Position numbers and translations under genes: made by a program. From assembly GCA_028554755.1 (NCBI GenBank), contig JAPTOF010000014.1, positions 7,130,001-7,194,000 on the forward strand: a stretch of 64,000 nucleotides of DNA, in the 5' to 3' direction. Below, piece by piece: positions 1 to 11,745 of this stretch (position 1 is the first letter of the stretch; every line of letters begins with the position of its first letter). Under the pieces are notes generated by a model. That model searched no databases, was not told where the DNA came from, and saw nothing but the letters and a program-made list of their open reading frames with translations. The DNA comes from Cordia subcordata (Eukaryota > Streptophyta > Magnoliopsida > Boraginales > Cordiaceae).

Positions 1-2218
1 AACAACAGATGTGCAGAAACATCATCAAGGGGTGGTAGGTGCCGTTTTGCCATGGGGGACAATTGTTTTAACATTCGAGTATGTATACAAAGTTGTGGCA
101 GCCTGTTTGGCTGAGTTCATTTGGGGCTTATAAGTTGCAAATAGTAAAAAACATGTAGGGGGTGTTTTTTTCTAGGAGTTTGTAAGTTAGCTCTTAACTG
201 TCTTACTCATGAGCACTGTGAATGGACATAATGATAATGTTATTTCGTTATGTTCGTGATTCAACCCTAGTGAGCCAATAATGCAGAATGACGAAATAAT
301 CTTGAGAGTTTAAAACTATTCAACGTTGCTCATAACATTACAATATTGCGAGGGACTAACAGGGGACACGAAAATGTGAAATATTACGTTTTCCGGAGGG
401 GAAAAAAAAAATCGAATTCAAGCTACAGTGTCAATGAGGACACTTTTGAAAAGACAAAAAAGATTGTTAACGTCGAAATATATATCTACCTTAGCTATAC
501 TATTTTACAGCCCACTTTGTTCATGCAGCAACGTTATTCCTTATCCTACCGTTCGTTATGCTGATGATCAACGGCTACGGCTAATTTTCTTTAGGGATAG
601 TGGTATGTTTATTTGCTGATTGGTCAGTGGTGTTACGAATGGGTGCTTTATCAACCATTTGTACAAAATAATAATGAGCTTGACGCATTTGATATTTTGT
701 GAAATAAAATTTATCACATTAACATAATTATAGCATATGCTTATACAGACTACAGTATTGTTACATTAGATATCATAAGCGAACGTAATGCGTATTTGAA
801 GTAATCTATTAAATATATAAAGTTGAACCGTTTGAACTATATTTATTCGCTTCAAAATTTCTGACTCACGTAAAGCTACTACGTGTCATTTGTACTTAAA
901 AAAGGAAGAAATTGCTATGTAAATTAGAAAGGAAAGACTAACATGTTACATTACAAAGATGCTCAATAAATAATAAAAATATATCAATTTACATCACTTC
1001 ATGATTTTTCTTCCTAGAACTATTTAGATTTTACAAAAACATAAAAGTTGTAATTAGTGTTGAAGATTTAATAGACCATTAACAATAATAAAATATAAAA
1101 ATACTCATTTCTTCCATGTATCACATAAGTACTATAGAATCTAAATTGTATATTGTAAATTCAATTTATATATTTTGTAATTGTCTTTTCTTATATTATT
1201 GGATTCTTATATTACTTAAATTATTAATCCAATTATATTTATTTTTAATTATTTTATATATTACATGTACAAAAAATCACGGGGGAAACACTAGTGTTTT
1301 AATATGGATTAATTAAAACTAATGTTGTCCGACTATGATATGAACATATATTTTTTATACCAAAGGTTTTATAGGAATTTTTTTTTCATTTTTAACACTT
1401 TTTTTATTAACTCTTTAACAAACAAAAATTTTATTGTATTAATTTAATAATTTAAATTAATTGAGCATGTATACTAATTGATTTAAACTTTAAATAAAAA
1501 TTATCTAAATGTAAAATTAATTGTTAGTTTATTGTAAATTATTTAAATTTTTTATTTTAATAATTAAAATGCAAAATTAATTTAAATTTTCTAAATTTTA
1601 AATATATAAAAAATTTTATGTTGAGCAAAAGACAATATATATATATATATATATATATATAGATTAATTTATACTCTCACCGCCAACCGAAAAGAATTCA
1701 AAATTTAGATATGTGCATATATGTAATAGCTTACAGTTTATAAGTTGTGTGTGTATATGCCAAGTAAGAGCGAGATTGTCATATAAGGAAATTCACTTAA
1801 AATAGAAAAATAGATAAAATGCCTTATTAGTGGAAAATTAACACCGTTTCTCAACGGCATATAAAATTTCACTTTTTTATAAGTTCAAACCTTTCTATTA
1901 AAACTTTTAAATTTTAGGCTCTTAATTCTATATTTTGCAAAATTCAAGATCTAAAACTACCACTTTCCTAAATATTTTACTAAAGATAGGTGATATATAT
2001 AGTAAAACTCTTCTATTATACAGGGAAAAATGAAGGAGTGATATATAGTAATATTTTATTGTTAGTTATTAACTTCAAGTGCAATTCGTTCAGACTATCA
2101 TAATAGTTCAAACAATTTTTCTAATGGGTGTAATATTACACTCGTTAAGGTTCATTAAATGATTCCTTTAATATATGAATTTACCTTATTTAAATATTCT
2201 AATATTAAATATAATATA
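1..2218. other. AT-rich intergenic stretch, no gene recognised
   Basis: I see no supportable gene here. Positions 1-132 stay open in frame 2 and end at a TAA, so this could be the tail of a gene lying to the left, but the short peptide is not one I recognise and there is no splice evidence. From about 650 the base composition is strongly AT-rich with long A and T runs. A perfect TA microsatellite lies at 1634-1661. The 60-70 residue ORFs in this part have low-complexity Ile/Tyr/Leu translations and are chance ORFs. Confidence 0.6.
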
Positions 2219-3737
2219 GGGTAAAAAACTCTATAGGCCATCAAACTATTCAATGGGCCCTATTTTATCCACTTAACTATTTTTGGATTCAAAATGACCA
2301 TCAGTTTTATGAAATGGTCCTAACTTGCCCATTCCATTATTTTTCTGTCCAAAAAATAATAACAAAATAATTTCATGTGCCTATCACTCGTTATAATAAG
2401 GGTAAAAATGTTAATTTATCTATGTTAACTACAAAATTGCCACAATATTATTTTAATTTCTTATTTTGCCCCTAATTAAATTGCAAAAGAGCCAGAGTAA
2501 ATCTCAAATAAGCTTTGGCCCCATTCCCTCAAATACGCCACTTGTTTTAGCAAAATGACCCAAATGCAAAATTGGGGTTAGGGGCTCAAAATAATTTTCA
2601 CCTTCATTTAAGATCATCTAAAATTTTTTGAAAACATCCGTGAAATTACCCGGGCTTTTTTAATTAATAATTCGCCTGGAGTCGTGCAATGTCGTGAGTT
2701 GTTTAGGGAGCCACACTTGAAGATGCAGAACCTGAACTTGTATGTGGTCAGATTTTATTTTATATGTATGAGCATCTGCTCGTTAAACTAACCGTATAGT
2801 GTGTTTGAAATGATCTTATTTTAAGATAGTTATTTTATTAAAATTTAGAGAAATTTGATAAGATTTAAGATATCTTATCATATGTACCATACATTATATA
2901 GTGGTAAAAAATAAGATATAATGCCTTGCTTATTTCTTATAAGATAAAAAATCTAGTTTTGTTTTGAATTTTTTATAAGATGCATGATAAAATTTCTTGA
3001 ATCTTATAAAATGTACCCTCATCTCAATAGGATAAGTATTTTAAAATAAAATTATAACAAAAAGAGCGGTAGTGCTGTGCGAGCAGTCTTTTCTGGCTTC
3101 CTCAGAATTAAAATCGTGCATGATGGCATCATCATAGCACGATGGCATGCACCATTCCCATGGTTTCGCAGCCTGAAGAGAAGCAGCAACCATTGGAAAC
3201 TAAAGAGGAATTTTGACAATTTTGTAGTTCCTTTAATTATTTTATTAAAATTAATGATAAATTTTTAATGTTTTTAATAATTTTGTAGTAATTAATGAAA
3301 GATTCGAGGATTTTAGGATTTTTAAAGCAATTTAATGAATTTTGAAGAATCTTGAACAAGTACAATAAATTTTAGATGAATACTGAGAACTCAATAAAGA
3401 CAATTCTTAAAACTTTTAACAATTGTTAACAAAATTATAAGAAATTCTGGACGGAATCATAAGCCATAAGGTTTTTGGACGTAATCATAATGCACAAGAA
3501 ATTTTGGTCCAAACTAACAAATTAAAATAGTACTTTGGAAGCTTTGTAGTTAACATAAAAAAATTGACACTTTCACCCTTATCATAACACGTGATAGGCA
3601 CGTGAAATTATTTTGTTATTACTTTTTGGAAGGAAAAATAATAGAATGGGCCTGATGGTCATTTTGAATCCAAAAATAAATGAGTGACCAAAATAGGACT
3701 CGTTCAATAGTTTAGTGGCCTATAGAATTTTTAATCC
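2219..3737. mobile_element. Mutator-like non-autonomous element with long terminal inverted repeats
   Basis: The left arm (about 2219-2414) is an inverted copy of the right arm (about 3548-3737). The outer ends read GGGTAAAAAACTCTATAGGC on the left and, reverse complemented, GGATTAAAAATTCTATAGGC on the right. A perfect 9-bp direct repeat TATAATATA flanks the element at 2210-2218 and 3738-3746. Long inverted arms plus a 9-bp target duplication are characteristic of the Mutator superfamily. The roughly 1.1 kb interior encodes no transposase, so it would depend on an autonomous relative. Its interior holds a copy of a dispersed repeat (2808-3035) that recurs at 30150-30385. Confidence 0.85.
2808..3035 (+). 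repeat. Dispersed AT-rich repeat, copy 1
   Basis: This stretch begins TGTTTGAAATGATCTTATTT and matches 30150-30385 over nearly its whole length, including the shared strings CTTATTTCTTATAAG and TTTTTATAAGATGCATG. The copy lies inside the Mutator-like element. It is probably a small MITE; the ends are not resolved. Confidence 0.6.
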
Positions 3738-3988
3738 TATAATATAATCCTAAATCATGAGTTAACCTTATATGTTAACATTATTTTTTCCTATTCAAAA
3801 TCTAAGTAATAATGACAACAAAAGCTAACCAACACTATTTTTAAGCTTTTTTTTCCTTTCATATTGTATATTAAATTTTACAGCGTATTTTTTTCCTACC
3901 ATAGGATTAAATTTATCATTAAGAAGCTATACAATTTGAAAAAAAAAAAAAAAATACGCTATAGCTTTTATAGTTTATTCAATCAATT

Positions 3989-4255
3989 ATGATAATTATC
4001 CTAAATTCACTATTAATGGATTTTTATTGTAAAATTGTACGCAATGAAAGACCTGAATGCGAGAAACATGCTACATCGCCTAAGAGGAGCATCATTTTCC
4101 TTGGCTTAATTGGCATTTTATCAATGTCTTTCCATTTCAAATTGTATAATCCTGATGTGGAAGGCAAATGCTGGGTATATTGTATCAACGATTGTGAGAA
4201 AGGAGGAATTTGCAAACAAGTGGGAAATGGTCACGTCTGCCATTGTTATTGTTGA
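3989..4255 (+). CDS. Possible cysteine-rich defensin-like (DEFL/LCR) peptide, possibly decayed
   Basis: This is an 88-residue ORF. Its last 28 residues carry seven cysteines spaced C-x3-C-x3-C-x5-C-x8-C-x-C-x-C. A G-x-C followed eight residues later by C resembles the gamma-core, and the closing C-x-C resembles plant defensin-like peptides, which are usually small secreted proteins. A hydrophobic run (residues about 34-50, around FLGLIGILS) precedes the cysteine domain and could be a signal sequence. However, it sits unusually far from the ATG, behind a charged leader with two extra cysteines. That suggests a wrong start, a missing first exon, or a decayed gene. It lies alone between two transposons. 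ATG 4016 is an alternative start. A chance ORF is possible. Confidence 0.35.
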   Translation: MIIILNSLLMDFYCKIVRNERPECEKHATSPKRSIIFLGLIGILSMSFHFKLYNPDVEGKCWVYCINDCEKGGICKQVGNGHVCHCYC

Positions 4256-4703
4256 AACATAACACATCTTCCATATATTGTTTGTTCCACTGAACTAGAA
4301 AATTAGTCTACGAAGTTATCATATATATCCTCTGTGTTTTTAATATTATTGAAAACGCAGTGGAACAATTTCCATTATCTATTACAAATAAATTTTCTAT
4401 ATATTGTTAACAAGAATCTCATCTTGTGTGCTTTTGTTCTTTATTATTAATTGAATTGAAACTATATTAATATCGTTCTATGTTGGATGTGTCGCTAGCT
4501 TGTGATGTCATTTCAACAAGCCAAATTTCGTTTTTTGGTAAACCATTTCGGGGCTCCATGACCCGATCTCGATTTTTGAAAATTCGAAAAAGTGGTTTTT
4601 GAAAAGGCCATTTTTTAAATAGTTTGTAAATAGAAGGTTAAAAATTAAAAAAAAAATGGGTTTTATATTGTACTGGTATAAATGCATATGTAATTTATTT
4701 TAA
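4256..4703. other. Intergenic DNA, nothing recognised
   Basis: This is AT-rich sequence downstream of the possible cysteine-rich ORF, ending where the next inverted-repeat element begins. I see no ORF, RNA gene or repeat in it. Confidence 0.5.
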
Positions 4704-6202
4704 GGGTTAATTCCACATAATAATCCTAATTTTTATATAGGATAACACTTATTGACCTTTATGTTTAGTTTTAACCATTTATTAACCCTTGACTCAAGTT
4801 AAATCTAACAAAGTTACTTTTTCATTGATAAAAGTCATATAGTTACTAAATTGCCCTTTTCTAAATTTTGTCTTTAAAAATTACAAAGTTACAAAAATAG
4901 CTCTTGTACCTTGCCATATACTATATAAAGAAAATTTTCTCAAGATATCAACAAATTTTAGCTATAAATTTATATTAAAAGATCTTACATCTATCCAAAA
5001 ATAACTTTCCTTCTCATTTTTTTTTAACTCTTCTATCCCACCATATAAGATACAAAGAATTTTTTTTCACTTTTAAATATTAGTTTCTTTTTTTTTAATG
5101 TATCATTTTTCCTATTGAATTTTCTATCCTTCTTGTTGTCAATTTCTCAATTGGTTGCTTCATCAAGTATTGCATTGAGCCCTTGCTTGTTATTTCATCC
5201 ACTATGTACATTTGTGAAGAAAAGAAATTTTAAAAATCATGTTAAAACATATATTTAATCAAACAATGATGTTGCCAATGTCTTTTCAACATATTTAGTA
5301 AATTAAAAAATCCATATATAATAAGCATGTAATAAGTTTCAGTAATTAAACTAATAAAGCTAGACTTTGAGAACTGAAAGTATTGACAAAGTCTAACAAA
5401 GCAATATATATAACTTAAGAAGTTATAATTAGATTAAAATAAAAAAAGGTCTTTTTTCATAACAAATCTTCATCAAAATAAAATAGGTTTTAACAAAATT
5501 CATATGGAATCACACAAAAATGTAAAAAAGTATAATAAAAGTAAGATTTATAAAAAAATAAAAATCAATGGATCTTCTTTACACTCAAAATTATTGCCAA
5601 AATCAAATGGAGTTTTTTATTTTAATATTTGTACTATTACTTTTGATGTATGTTTAGTGTTTGGATCCAAAAAAGAAAAAAGAAAAACAAAGTGTGAGAT
5701 TATGACTTGAATGAAAGGAATAGTTTTCCATTCTTATTTTCTCACTCTTCTTTATTTAAATCTACAGTAAATATTTGCTAATATATGAAATAAATGGTCG
5801 AGTCTTTAAGCTAGAAAGGTAGAGTTAAGAGAGGATTCTGATCCTGAAAGGAAAGGAAAAGTCCAAAAAAAATGTATAAAACTAAGTTATTTGTTAAATT
5901 TTTAACAATAATTCAATAAAAAAATTAATAATTCAGGGGTTAATAAGTATCATTCTATGGGCCTATTTGGATTGACTTTTTTCAAAAAAAATTACTTTTT
6001 TTTTCTAAAAAAGTTATATTAAATTTACAATAACTATTTGATTTGGCTAAAAAAAATTAAAATACAATTTTTTTTAAAAGCCAAAATTTTTAATTTTTCA
6101 AAAATAACTATTTTTTAAAAACTGTTAAAAAAAATATTTAAAAAAAAAGCCGTTCCCAACAAGCCCTATATAAAAATTAGGATAATTGGGTGAAATTAAC
6201 AC
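4704..6202. mobile_element. Mutator-like inverted-repeat element, right arm split by a nested MITE
   Basis: The left end GGGTTAATTCCACATAATAA and the reverse complement of the right end (GTGTTAATTTCACCCAATTA) start a long inverted repeat that continues through CCTAATTTTTATATAGG and a segment near TAACCC. On the right the match breaks at 5958 and resumes at 6167, because a 208-bp MITE sits inside the arm. The flanks TTTATTTTA (left) and TTTATCTAA (right, 6203-6211) agree at 7 of 9 positions, which would fit a worn 9-bp target duplication. The interior has no transposase. The right end lies about 190 bp before the start codon of the PPR gene at 6393, so the element may contribute to its promoter. 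Confidence 0.65.
5959..6166. mobile_element. Small MITE (208 bp) nested in the larger element
   Basis: The ends are GGGCCTATTTGGATTGACTT and, reverse complemented, GGGCTTGTTGGGAACGGCTT, followed on each side by T/A runs. The trinucleotide TAT occurs on both sides (5956-5958 and 6167-6169). Removing the insert and one TAT restores a continuous match to the left arm of the host element, so this is a real insertion and is younger than its host. The 3-bp duplication and GG(G)-starting ends suggest a PIF/Harbinger (Tourist-like) MITE. Confidence 0.75.
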
Positions 6203-6392
6203 TTTATCTAAATATAAAACGGTTGGTTACTTTACGAGTAACAACTAGAGTGCGTGTATGTATGTATATATATATATTTGTTGGTTTGTGGAGCGGAAAA
6301 CATAAAAATCTCATTAAATTGCGAGTTTTCTCGAAAACCCCTACCCCACTTTTGGTGATGTTGGTGTAGAAGAGCTCCTTGTACATTCAGAA

Positions 6393-7790
6393 ATGGCCTA
6401 TCTTTGCTCGCTCAACCAAACTCCAAACTCTGTTCAATTAAAGCTCCACCACCACCACCACCATACACCACAGCAGCAACTATCCCTTTGTACTTACACC
6501 ACCCCCAAGGCCCAGCACCACCGTAGCCGCCGCCACAACACCAACACCGGCACCCATTACACCCCACAACCCAAAAAACCCATTAAACCCCTCAGAACCA
6601 CTCACACCACCACCAACACCGCCACTATCGACAAACAAACCGACCCGTCTCCAGAAACCACGAGTTTGATTGCTCCTTGCAATGAAGGCAATCTTGAAGA
6701 AGCAATTGAGTGTATTTTACGAGGTGCTGAGACTAGTTTTGACGTGTTCGTGAGTTTATTGAACACTTGTGGTAATACCAAGTCGCTTGAGCTTGGTAGG
6801 AAGTTGCACGAGATTTTGATGCGATCGCGGTACAGTAACAATGTTGAATTGAACTGTAAATTGGTTGAGATGTTTGTGAAATGCAGTAGTATGAAAGATG
6901 CGCGTAAGGTGTTTGATAAGATGCGCGAGAGAAATACGGGGCTGTGCAATTTGATGATAAATGGGTATGTCGAAAATGGAGAAGGGCGTAATGGGTTGTT
7001 TTTGTTTGAGAGGATGAGGAAAGTTGGGTCATTGAAGCCTAATGGTGAGACTTTTGTTGCAGTTTTATCAGCTTGTGCTAGTGAAGGGGATGTGAAGAAA
7101 GGGTTCCTGTACTTTGAATTGATGAAGAATGAATATATGATTGTTCCGATGATTGAGCATTACTTGGGGTTTAGTGCAGTTCTAGGGAATGCAGGGCATT
7201 TGAATGAAGCTATGGAGTTTATTGAGAAGATGCCTATTGAACCAACCATTGAAGTTTGGGAGGCAATGTTGAATTTTGTGCGTATACATGGAGATGTTGA
7301 TCTTGAGAATCATGTTGAAGAGCTGTTAATTGATCTTGACCCAAGTAGGTCTAAGGCCGACAAAGTTTTGCCACCATTACCAAAGCGGCTTTCTGAGGTC
7401 AATATGCTTGAAGGGAAGAACAGAGTTAGGGAATTCAAGAGCATGGTTCCCTACAAGGAAGAAGCTTATGGGAAAGTGAATGGCCTGAATGGACAGATGA
7501 GGGATGCAGGCTATGTGCCAGACACAAGATATGTGCTTCATGACATTGATGAAGAGGCTAAAGAGCAGGCTTTGATGTATCACAGCGAGCGCTTGGCTAT
7601 TGCATATGGTTTGATTAGCACACCGCCAAGGACAACTCTGAGGATCATTAAGAATCTAAGGATATGTGGGGATTGTCATAATGCAATCAAGATCATGTCG
7701 AAGATTGTTGGAAGAGAGCTGATTGTTAGGGATAACAAACGGTTCCATCATTTTAGAGATGGAAAATGCTCTTGTGGAGATTACTGGTAA
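6393..7790 (+). CDS. Pentatricopeptide repeat protein with DYW domain, At2g15690/DYW2 type
   Basis: This intronless gene encodes 465 residues. The N-terminus is low-complexity, rich in His, Thr, Pro and Gln, and probably contains an organelle transit peptide. A short run of PPR motifs (about 105-300) follows, then a linker and a full C-terminal DYW domain (about 370-465). The deaminase-like signature is present: HSE at 397-399, a CxxC pair at 425/428, RFHHF near 452, and the final DYW tripeptide. The motifs around [17 protein letters not shown] closely resemble Arabidopsis At2g15690 (DYW2) as I remember it. DYW2 supplies the cytidine deaminase domain in trans to PPR editing factors that lack one, in mitochondria and chloroplasts. 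Few PPR motifs plus a complete DYW domain fit that role. The start is the first ATG of the frame. MEF8-type paralogues are the main alternative. Confidence 0.88.
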   Translation: MAYLCSLNQTPNSVQLKLHHHHHHTPQQQLSLCTYTTPKAQHHRSRRHNTNTGTHYTPQPKKPIKPLRTTHTTTNTATIDKQTDPSPETTSLIAPCNEGNLEEAIECILRGAETSFDVFVSLLNTCGNTKSLELGRKLHEILMRSRYSNNVELNCKLVEMFVKCSSMKDARKVFDKMRERNTGLCNLMINGYVENGEGRNGLFLFERMRKVGSLKPNGETFVAVLSACASEGDVKKGFLYFELMKNEYMIVPMIEHYLGFSAVLGNAGHLNEAMEFIEKMPIEPTIEVWEAMLNFVRIHGDVDLENHVEELLIDLDPSRSKADKVLPPLPKRLSEVNMLEGKNRVREFKSMVPYKEEAYGKVNGLNGQMRDAGYVPDTRYVLHDIDEEAKEQALMYHSERLAIAYGLISTPPRTTLRIIKNLRICGDCHNAIKIMSKIVGRELIVRDNKRFHHFRDGKCSCGDYW

Positions 7791-8453
7791 AGGCTTAGCA
7801 ATTTAGATGCTAGGTCTTTTGCCACAGATTATCCTTCAAAATTTTCACCATATGCAGGGACAGAGACGGTTTAAGACTTGGTCAATTACAGGCCCAATGC
7901 AATGGAGGGATCAATACCCATGTATGTAATGTAAATTGTATATCATGGTATCGTATTGAATTTCAATACAATAGTAAGCTTCCAACATTGTTGAGTTAGA
8001 TTTGACACAATTACACAAACTACTCACATCTTTCATGATGTTGTGTAAATGCTGCTTAACGTTGTTAAAAAGATATGCCTTCTCAGCTGTAGAATGAGGC
8101 ATAAAAATTATTCTATTATATTATACAGGCGGCAATTCTTTACAAATCATTCCTTCGTAGGGAAGGGACATTCTTTAATCTCATACTAATTATGTACAAA
8201 GTCTGTGGATCCTTTTATGGAATATAGGTAGGAACCACAAAGAATAATCATCCAATTATCGACCCCCTAAGAATAATCATCCAATTATGGACCCCCTATT
8301 ACATAAAGATTTATTGAGGGGGAGGTTCGCCTATGTTATAGTGCGAAAAATGGAGTATACATATCTCATTGGCCTCAAACGAAGACCAGAGTTGAACAAT
8401 AATAAAGCAGTTCAGAGTTTACCAACAACTGCATAAGAATGACTTGAGGATTG
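7791..8453. other. Intergenic region between two convergent genes
   Basis: This holds the 3' ends of the PPR gene and the carrier gene. The only structure seen is a 29-bp tandem duplication at 8241-8298. No further gene is seen. Confidence 0.6.
8241..8298. repeat. 29-bp tandem duplication
   Basis: Two adjacent copies of a unit beginning AGAATAATCATCCAATTAT differ at one base (TCGACC against TGGACC). This looks like a recent local duplication. Confidence 0.9.
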
Positions 8454-11400
8454 TTAGGAGTGCAGAGATGATGGTTGACTATTTCTACGGTTGGTCACAA
8501 CCTCTACAACAGCATCATCTCGAGATGGTACTCTAAGAAATGACTTCATAACATCATATACAGTAAAACCAATGGCAACCGATGGCACAACCTGAAGCAA
8601 TTCATAGGAAAATGTGGATTGATTATCGTCTGTAGAAAGAAAAGGAAATTGGGAGAATGACAGTTTCACCATACCTTAAGATAGTTGATGCTAAGTCCAG
8701 AGAATAATTGTTTCCATCCTTGCCTTCTGAAGATCTTAACAAGTGTTTCAATTGTTCCCTTCATTTCGTCACTGTTATATCCTGAGAGGCGCTGGACCTG
8801 TCCAGGCCATTTACATATCTTAACACTTGACATTCCCATATCAAACCAGATTAAAATCTTCTGGGACTTGCAATTTCAAGTAGTTTACCTGCATTTGTCG
8901 CCTGACAACATCAAGTGGATACGTAAAAGTCTGACCGAGTAAACCTGCCGCTGATCCACATGCAAGTTTAACTGTGATGTCTTTCTTGTGCTCTTCTGGG
9001 ACATGGCTTTTCATTTCCTCATAGAAATAGAACTTCAAACCCGCATATGGAAAGATCCCATAGAGTGAAGGTGCTGAAAACACAATAAAAGTGCTAAACC
9101 ACAAGACTTCACAATAAAGTAAACAATGGGAATTACAATGGTACATACCAACACCACGGTAAAGACCCCTGATCCCAGCCTCTTTGTAAGTCTTCGAGAA
9201 GCAATCCAGAATTCCTCTATAAATTTGTTCACTGGGGAGAACCTTCAATTTTGGAGATCCCACAACCTGCAATTTTTTTAAAGCTAATCAGAATTACTCT
9301 ATCGAATCCAGGTAATTATACTCTCAAAATGATTAAACTTATGCCTTTGAATCTCAAGGACGTTTAATATGCTTTAACATGAAAGACAGAAATTCAACTA
9401 GAGTTCTCTTTGGTTAACATTCTTGAGGTCTCAATCCCACCTTCACAGAATGAACTAGAATAATCATTTAATGGCTTGAGTATAATGCATAAAATATTTT
9501 CTAGTTAAGTTAAAGAGTACAACTTATTTCTTTGAATAGCTAACTATTAGTTCTTAATTTTTGTTGTCTAACTTTTCTGTTTTTAAAAGCTTAGATTCTG
9601 CAATACGCAATTCTTTTCTCCATATTTGCAGGCAACCCTAGTTGAAGACTTGGTTTATTCTGAGCTCACGCACTACAAAATAAAGATATAGACATACACA
9701 GACATGCAAAAAGAAATGGGGTATAATAGAAAAGGAATAATCAAAAATCAAGAGGGAAGGGAGGGAGGGGGGGGGGTGGGGACAGAGAGAGCAACCCCTT
9801 GATGTTTACCTGGTAAGCCAGTTTTGTCCGAACTAAATCAAGTGGATATGTAAAAAGTACAGCTGTTCCTCCTGCAAATGATCCTGCAACAAGATCAAGC
9901 ACAGGACCTCTCCGAATGTCAGGAAATTGATGAATGATCCATCTCCTGTATTGTTCATAGGTCATATAATGAAGTGCTGCATAAGGCACAATGCGCGCGA
10001 CACTGGCTCCATTGCCTCTAAAAGATAAATCCAACTATATTTCAGAGGAGGAAGAATAAAATTGAGTCCAATGATAATGACAAGAAAAATAAAGAGCAAA
10101 TATTTAACCTGTAAAATCCCAGCAACCCTTCTGTATTCGCAATCTTTGCGAAGGATCCCAAAAGCCCTGCATTCTTGAATTCAGCTCGTCTCGTCTGGAT
10201 AAAAGGAATGGCAAAACAATATCAGTTTTGTCTGAACTTTCAAATGCGTCCATGGCAAAGGAAGCTCTACTAACATGTTCACAGTAAAACAACAACTGTT
10301 ATTTAGTTCAACAATAAAAGGCTTATGTATCTCATGCTTACAGCAGGATATCAAAGAAAAGAGATACCAGACTGCAATCAGGCCAACCCAGCAACCAAAG
10401 AGGTATAAAACCATCAAACAAGATTCTGGCCAAGTAAAACTCCCGAATTCCACCATAATTTTGGATCGAACATTGTAATCCATTGAGTTGGACTAGTATA
10501 TATTTTCCGAGAGCCATAACTGGATGTTCATCATTCACCTCAACTATCTCTGGATTTCTCATTATGAACAGATCAATATTTGTGTCATTACAAAGGCTTA
10601 CACCCAAAAAAAATTGGAAAATTACATAGAAATATAAGAGTCATGAGCGAGAGAAACCTGGACAAGTTTCTAAACTAATATAATATATCGTCAGTTGGAA
10701 AAAGTATGAGTCAAGTTCAGTTTTTCAATCAATGTTGAAATTTGTCATTCCTTGCCAGCTTGCTCATCAGGACACATAGTCAAGACAAGTCCATTGGATG
10801 GTGAGCAGAAACTTCAAAAGGCCGTCTGGATAATGTATCAGATCAATATTGTTGTCTTACAATATGAAAAGGCATTTTTCCACCCAAAAAGTTGGATTTC
10901 GAGAGGCAGGAACTCTGTCTCACAAGCATGAAGATCCCCATTTCATATACAAGGCTCATACATGTTCAGTATAAACCACAGTTTATCAATATTGAACCAT
11001 AATGTCCAAGGACTTTACGACGCATAGATATGCTGTTCTTTAACATCGATTTTCTGTAATAGGCATTTCAGTGACGAGAAGGGGTTATCGTTGTATGTAT
11101 TAACAACGACAAAAGTAAAGTAATATCCCAGGATCAATTGTTCAATTCATTTACAATGAGATAATTTCCAACTTCTTAGGTATCCTTTCTGCACTCAACT
11201 CTAGCAAGTAGCAAGAGATTCAAGGTCAAATAATCAAAGACAACTAAAAACCAAAACAATTGTCCCTCTAAACTGCATCATGAAGAAACCAGACCAGTAT
11301 AAAGTTGATACCAAACCACTTCACATAAACCCCAATAAAATGAAAAGCATCATGACTCATATTAGACTACCTATTTGAGCTTAACTGAGTTAAAGCACTT

Positions 11401-11745
11401 CAAAGCTAACATCAAATCATTCTAATGACAACCCACTAAACAAAACAGAATTATGAAGGCACCAACCATGATCATCCCCTGAAAAGGGAAAAATAAAAAT
11501 AAAACACAGCAATTCTAAGGGTGAACTGGGTGCACGAAACTCCCACTATGCGCGAGGCGAGTCGAGAGAAGGGTCGGACCCACCTGAAACAAAATCTTGA
11601 TACGCTCAAGAGGGGCAACAGCAGTCTTGGCAAACCCACCAGCCACGCCTCCTGCTATCAACTCCTTTGCCACCAAAGGCATCCCTTCTATTATCCCATC
11701 CCATACCTCACCCCTCTCCCTTTCATCTCCCCTCTCTTCTCCCAT
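8454..11745 (-). CDS. Mitochondrial carrier, coenzyme A transporter type
   Basis: Seven exons (11745-11584, 10194-10109, 10017-9810, 9266-9149, 9073-8889, 8797-8675, 8591-8454) join in frame with GT-AG introns to give 339 residues. Three Solcar repeats are visible by their signatures PLERIK (about 45-50), PLDLVR (about 141-146) and PLDVVR (about 244-249), as in all SLC25-type carriers of the inner mitochondrial membrane. Segments such as [16 protein letters not shown] and [18 protein letters not shown] match, from memory, the Arabidopsis CoA carriers At4g26180/At1g14560, which import CoA or dephospho-CoA into the matrix. The N-terminus has an extra acidic/basic stretch ([12 protein letters not shown]). 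The upstream ORF extends further but is a low-complexity Ile/Tyr/His translation of the leader, so ATG 11745 is preferred. Adenine-nucleotide carriers of the Grave's-disease group are the alternative. Confidence 0.93.

Noticed and set aside
1..132. Possible terminal exon of an upstream gene
   Set aside because: The frame is open from the window edge to TAA at about 130 but the peptide is not recognisable and no splice acceptor is visible; too little sequence to call.
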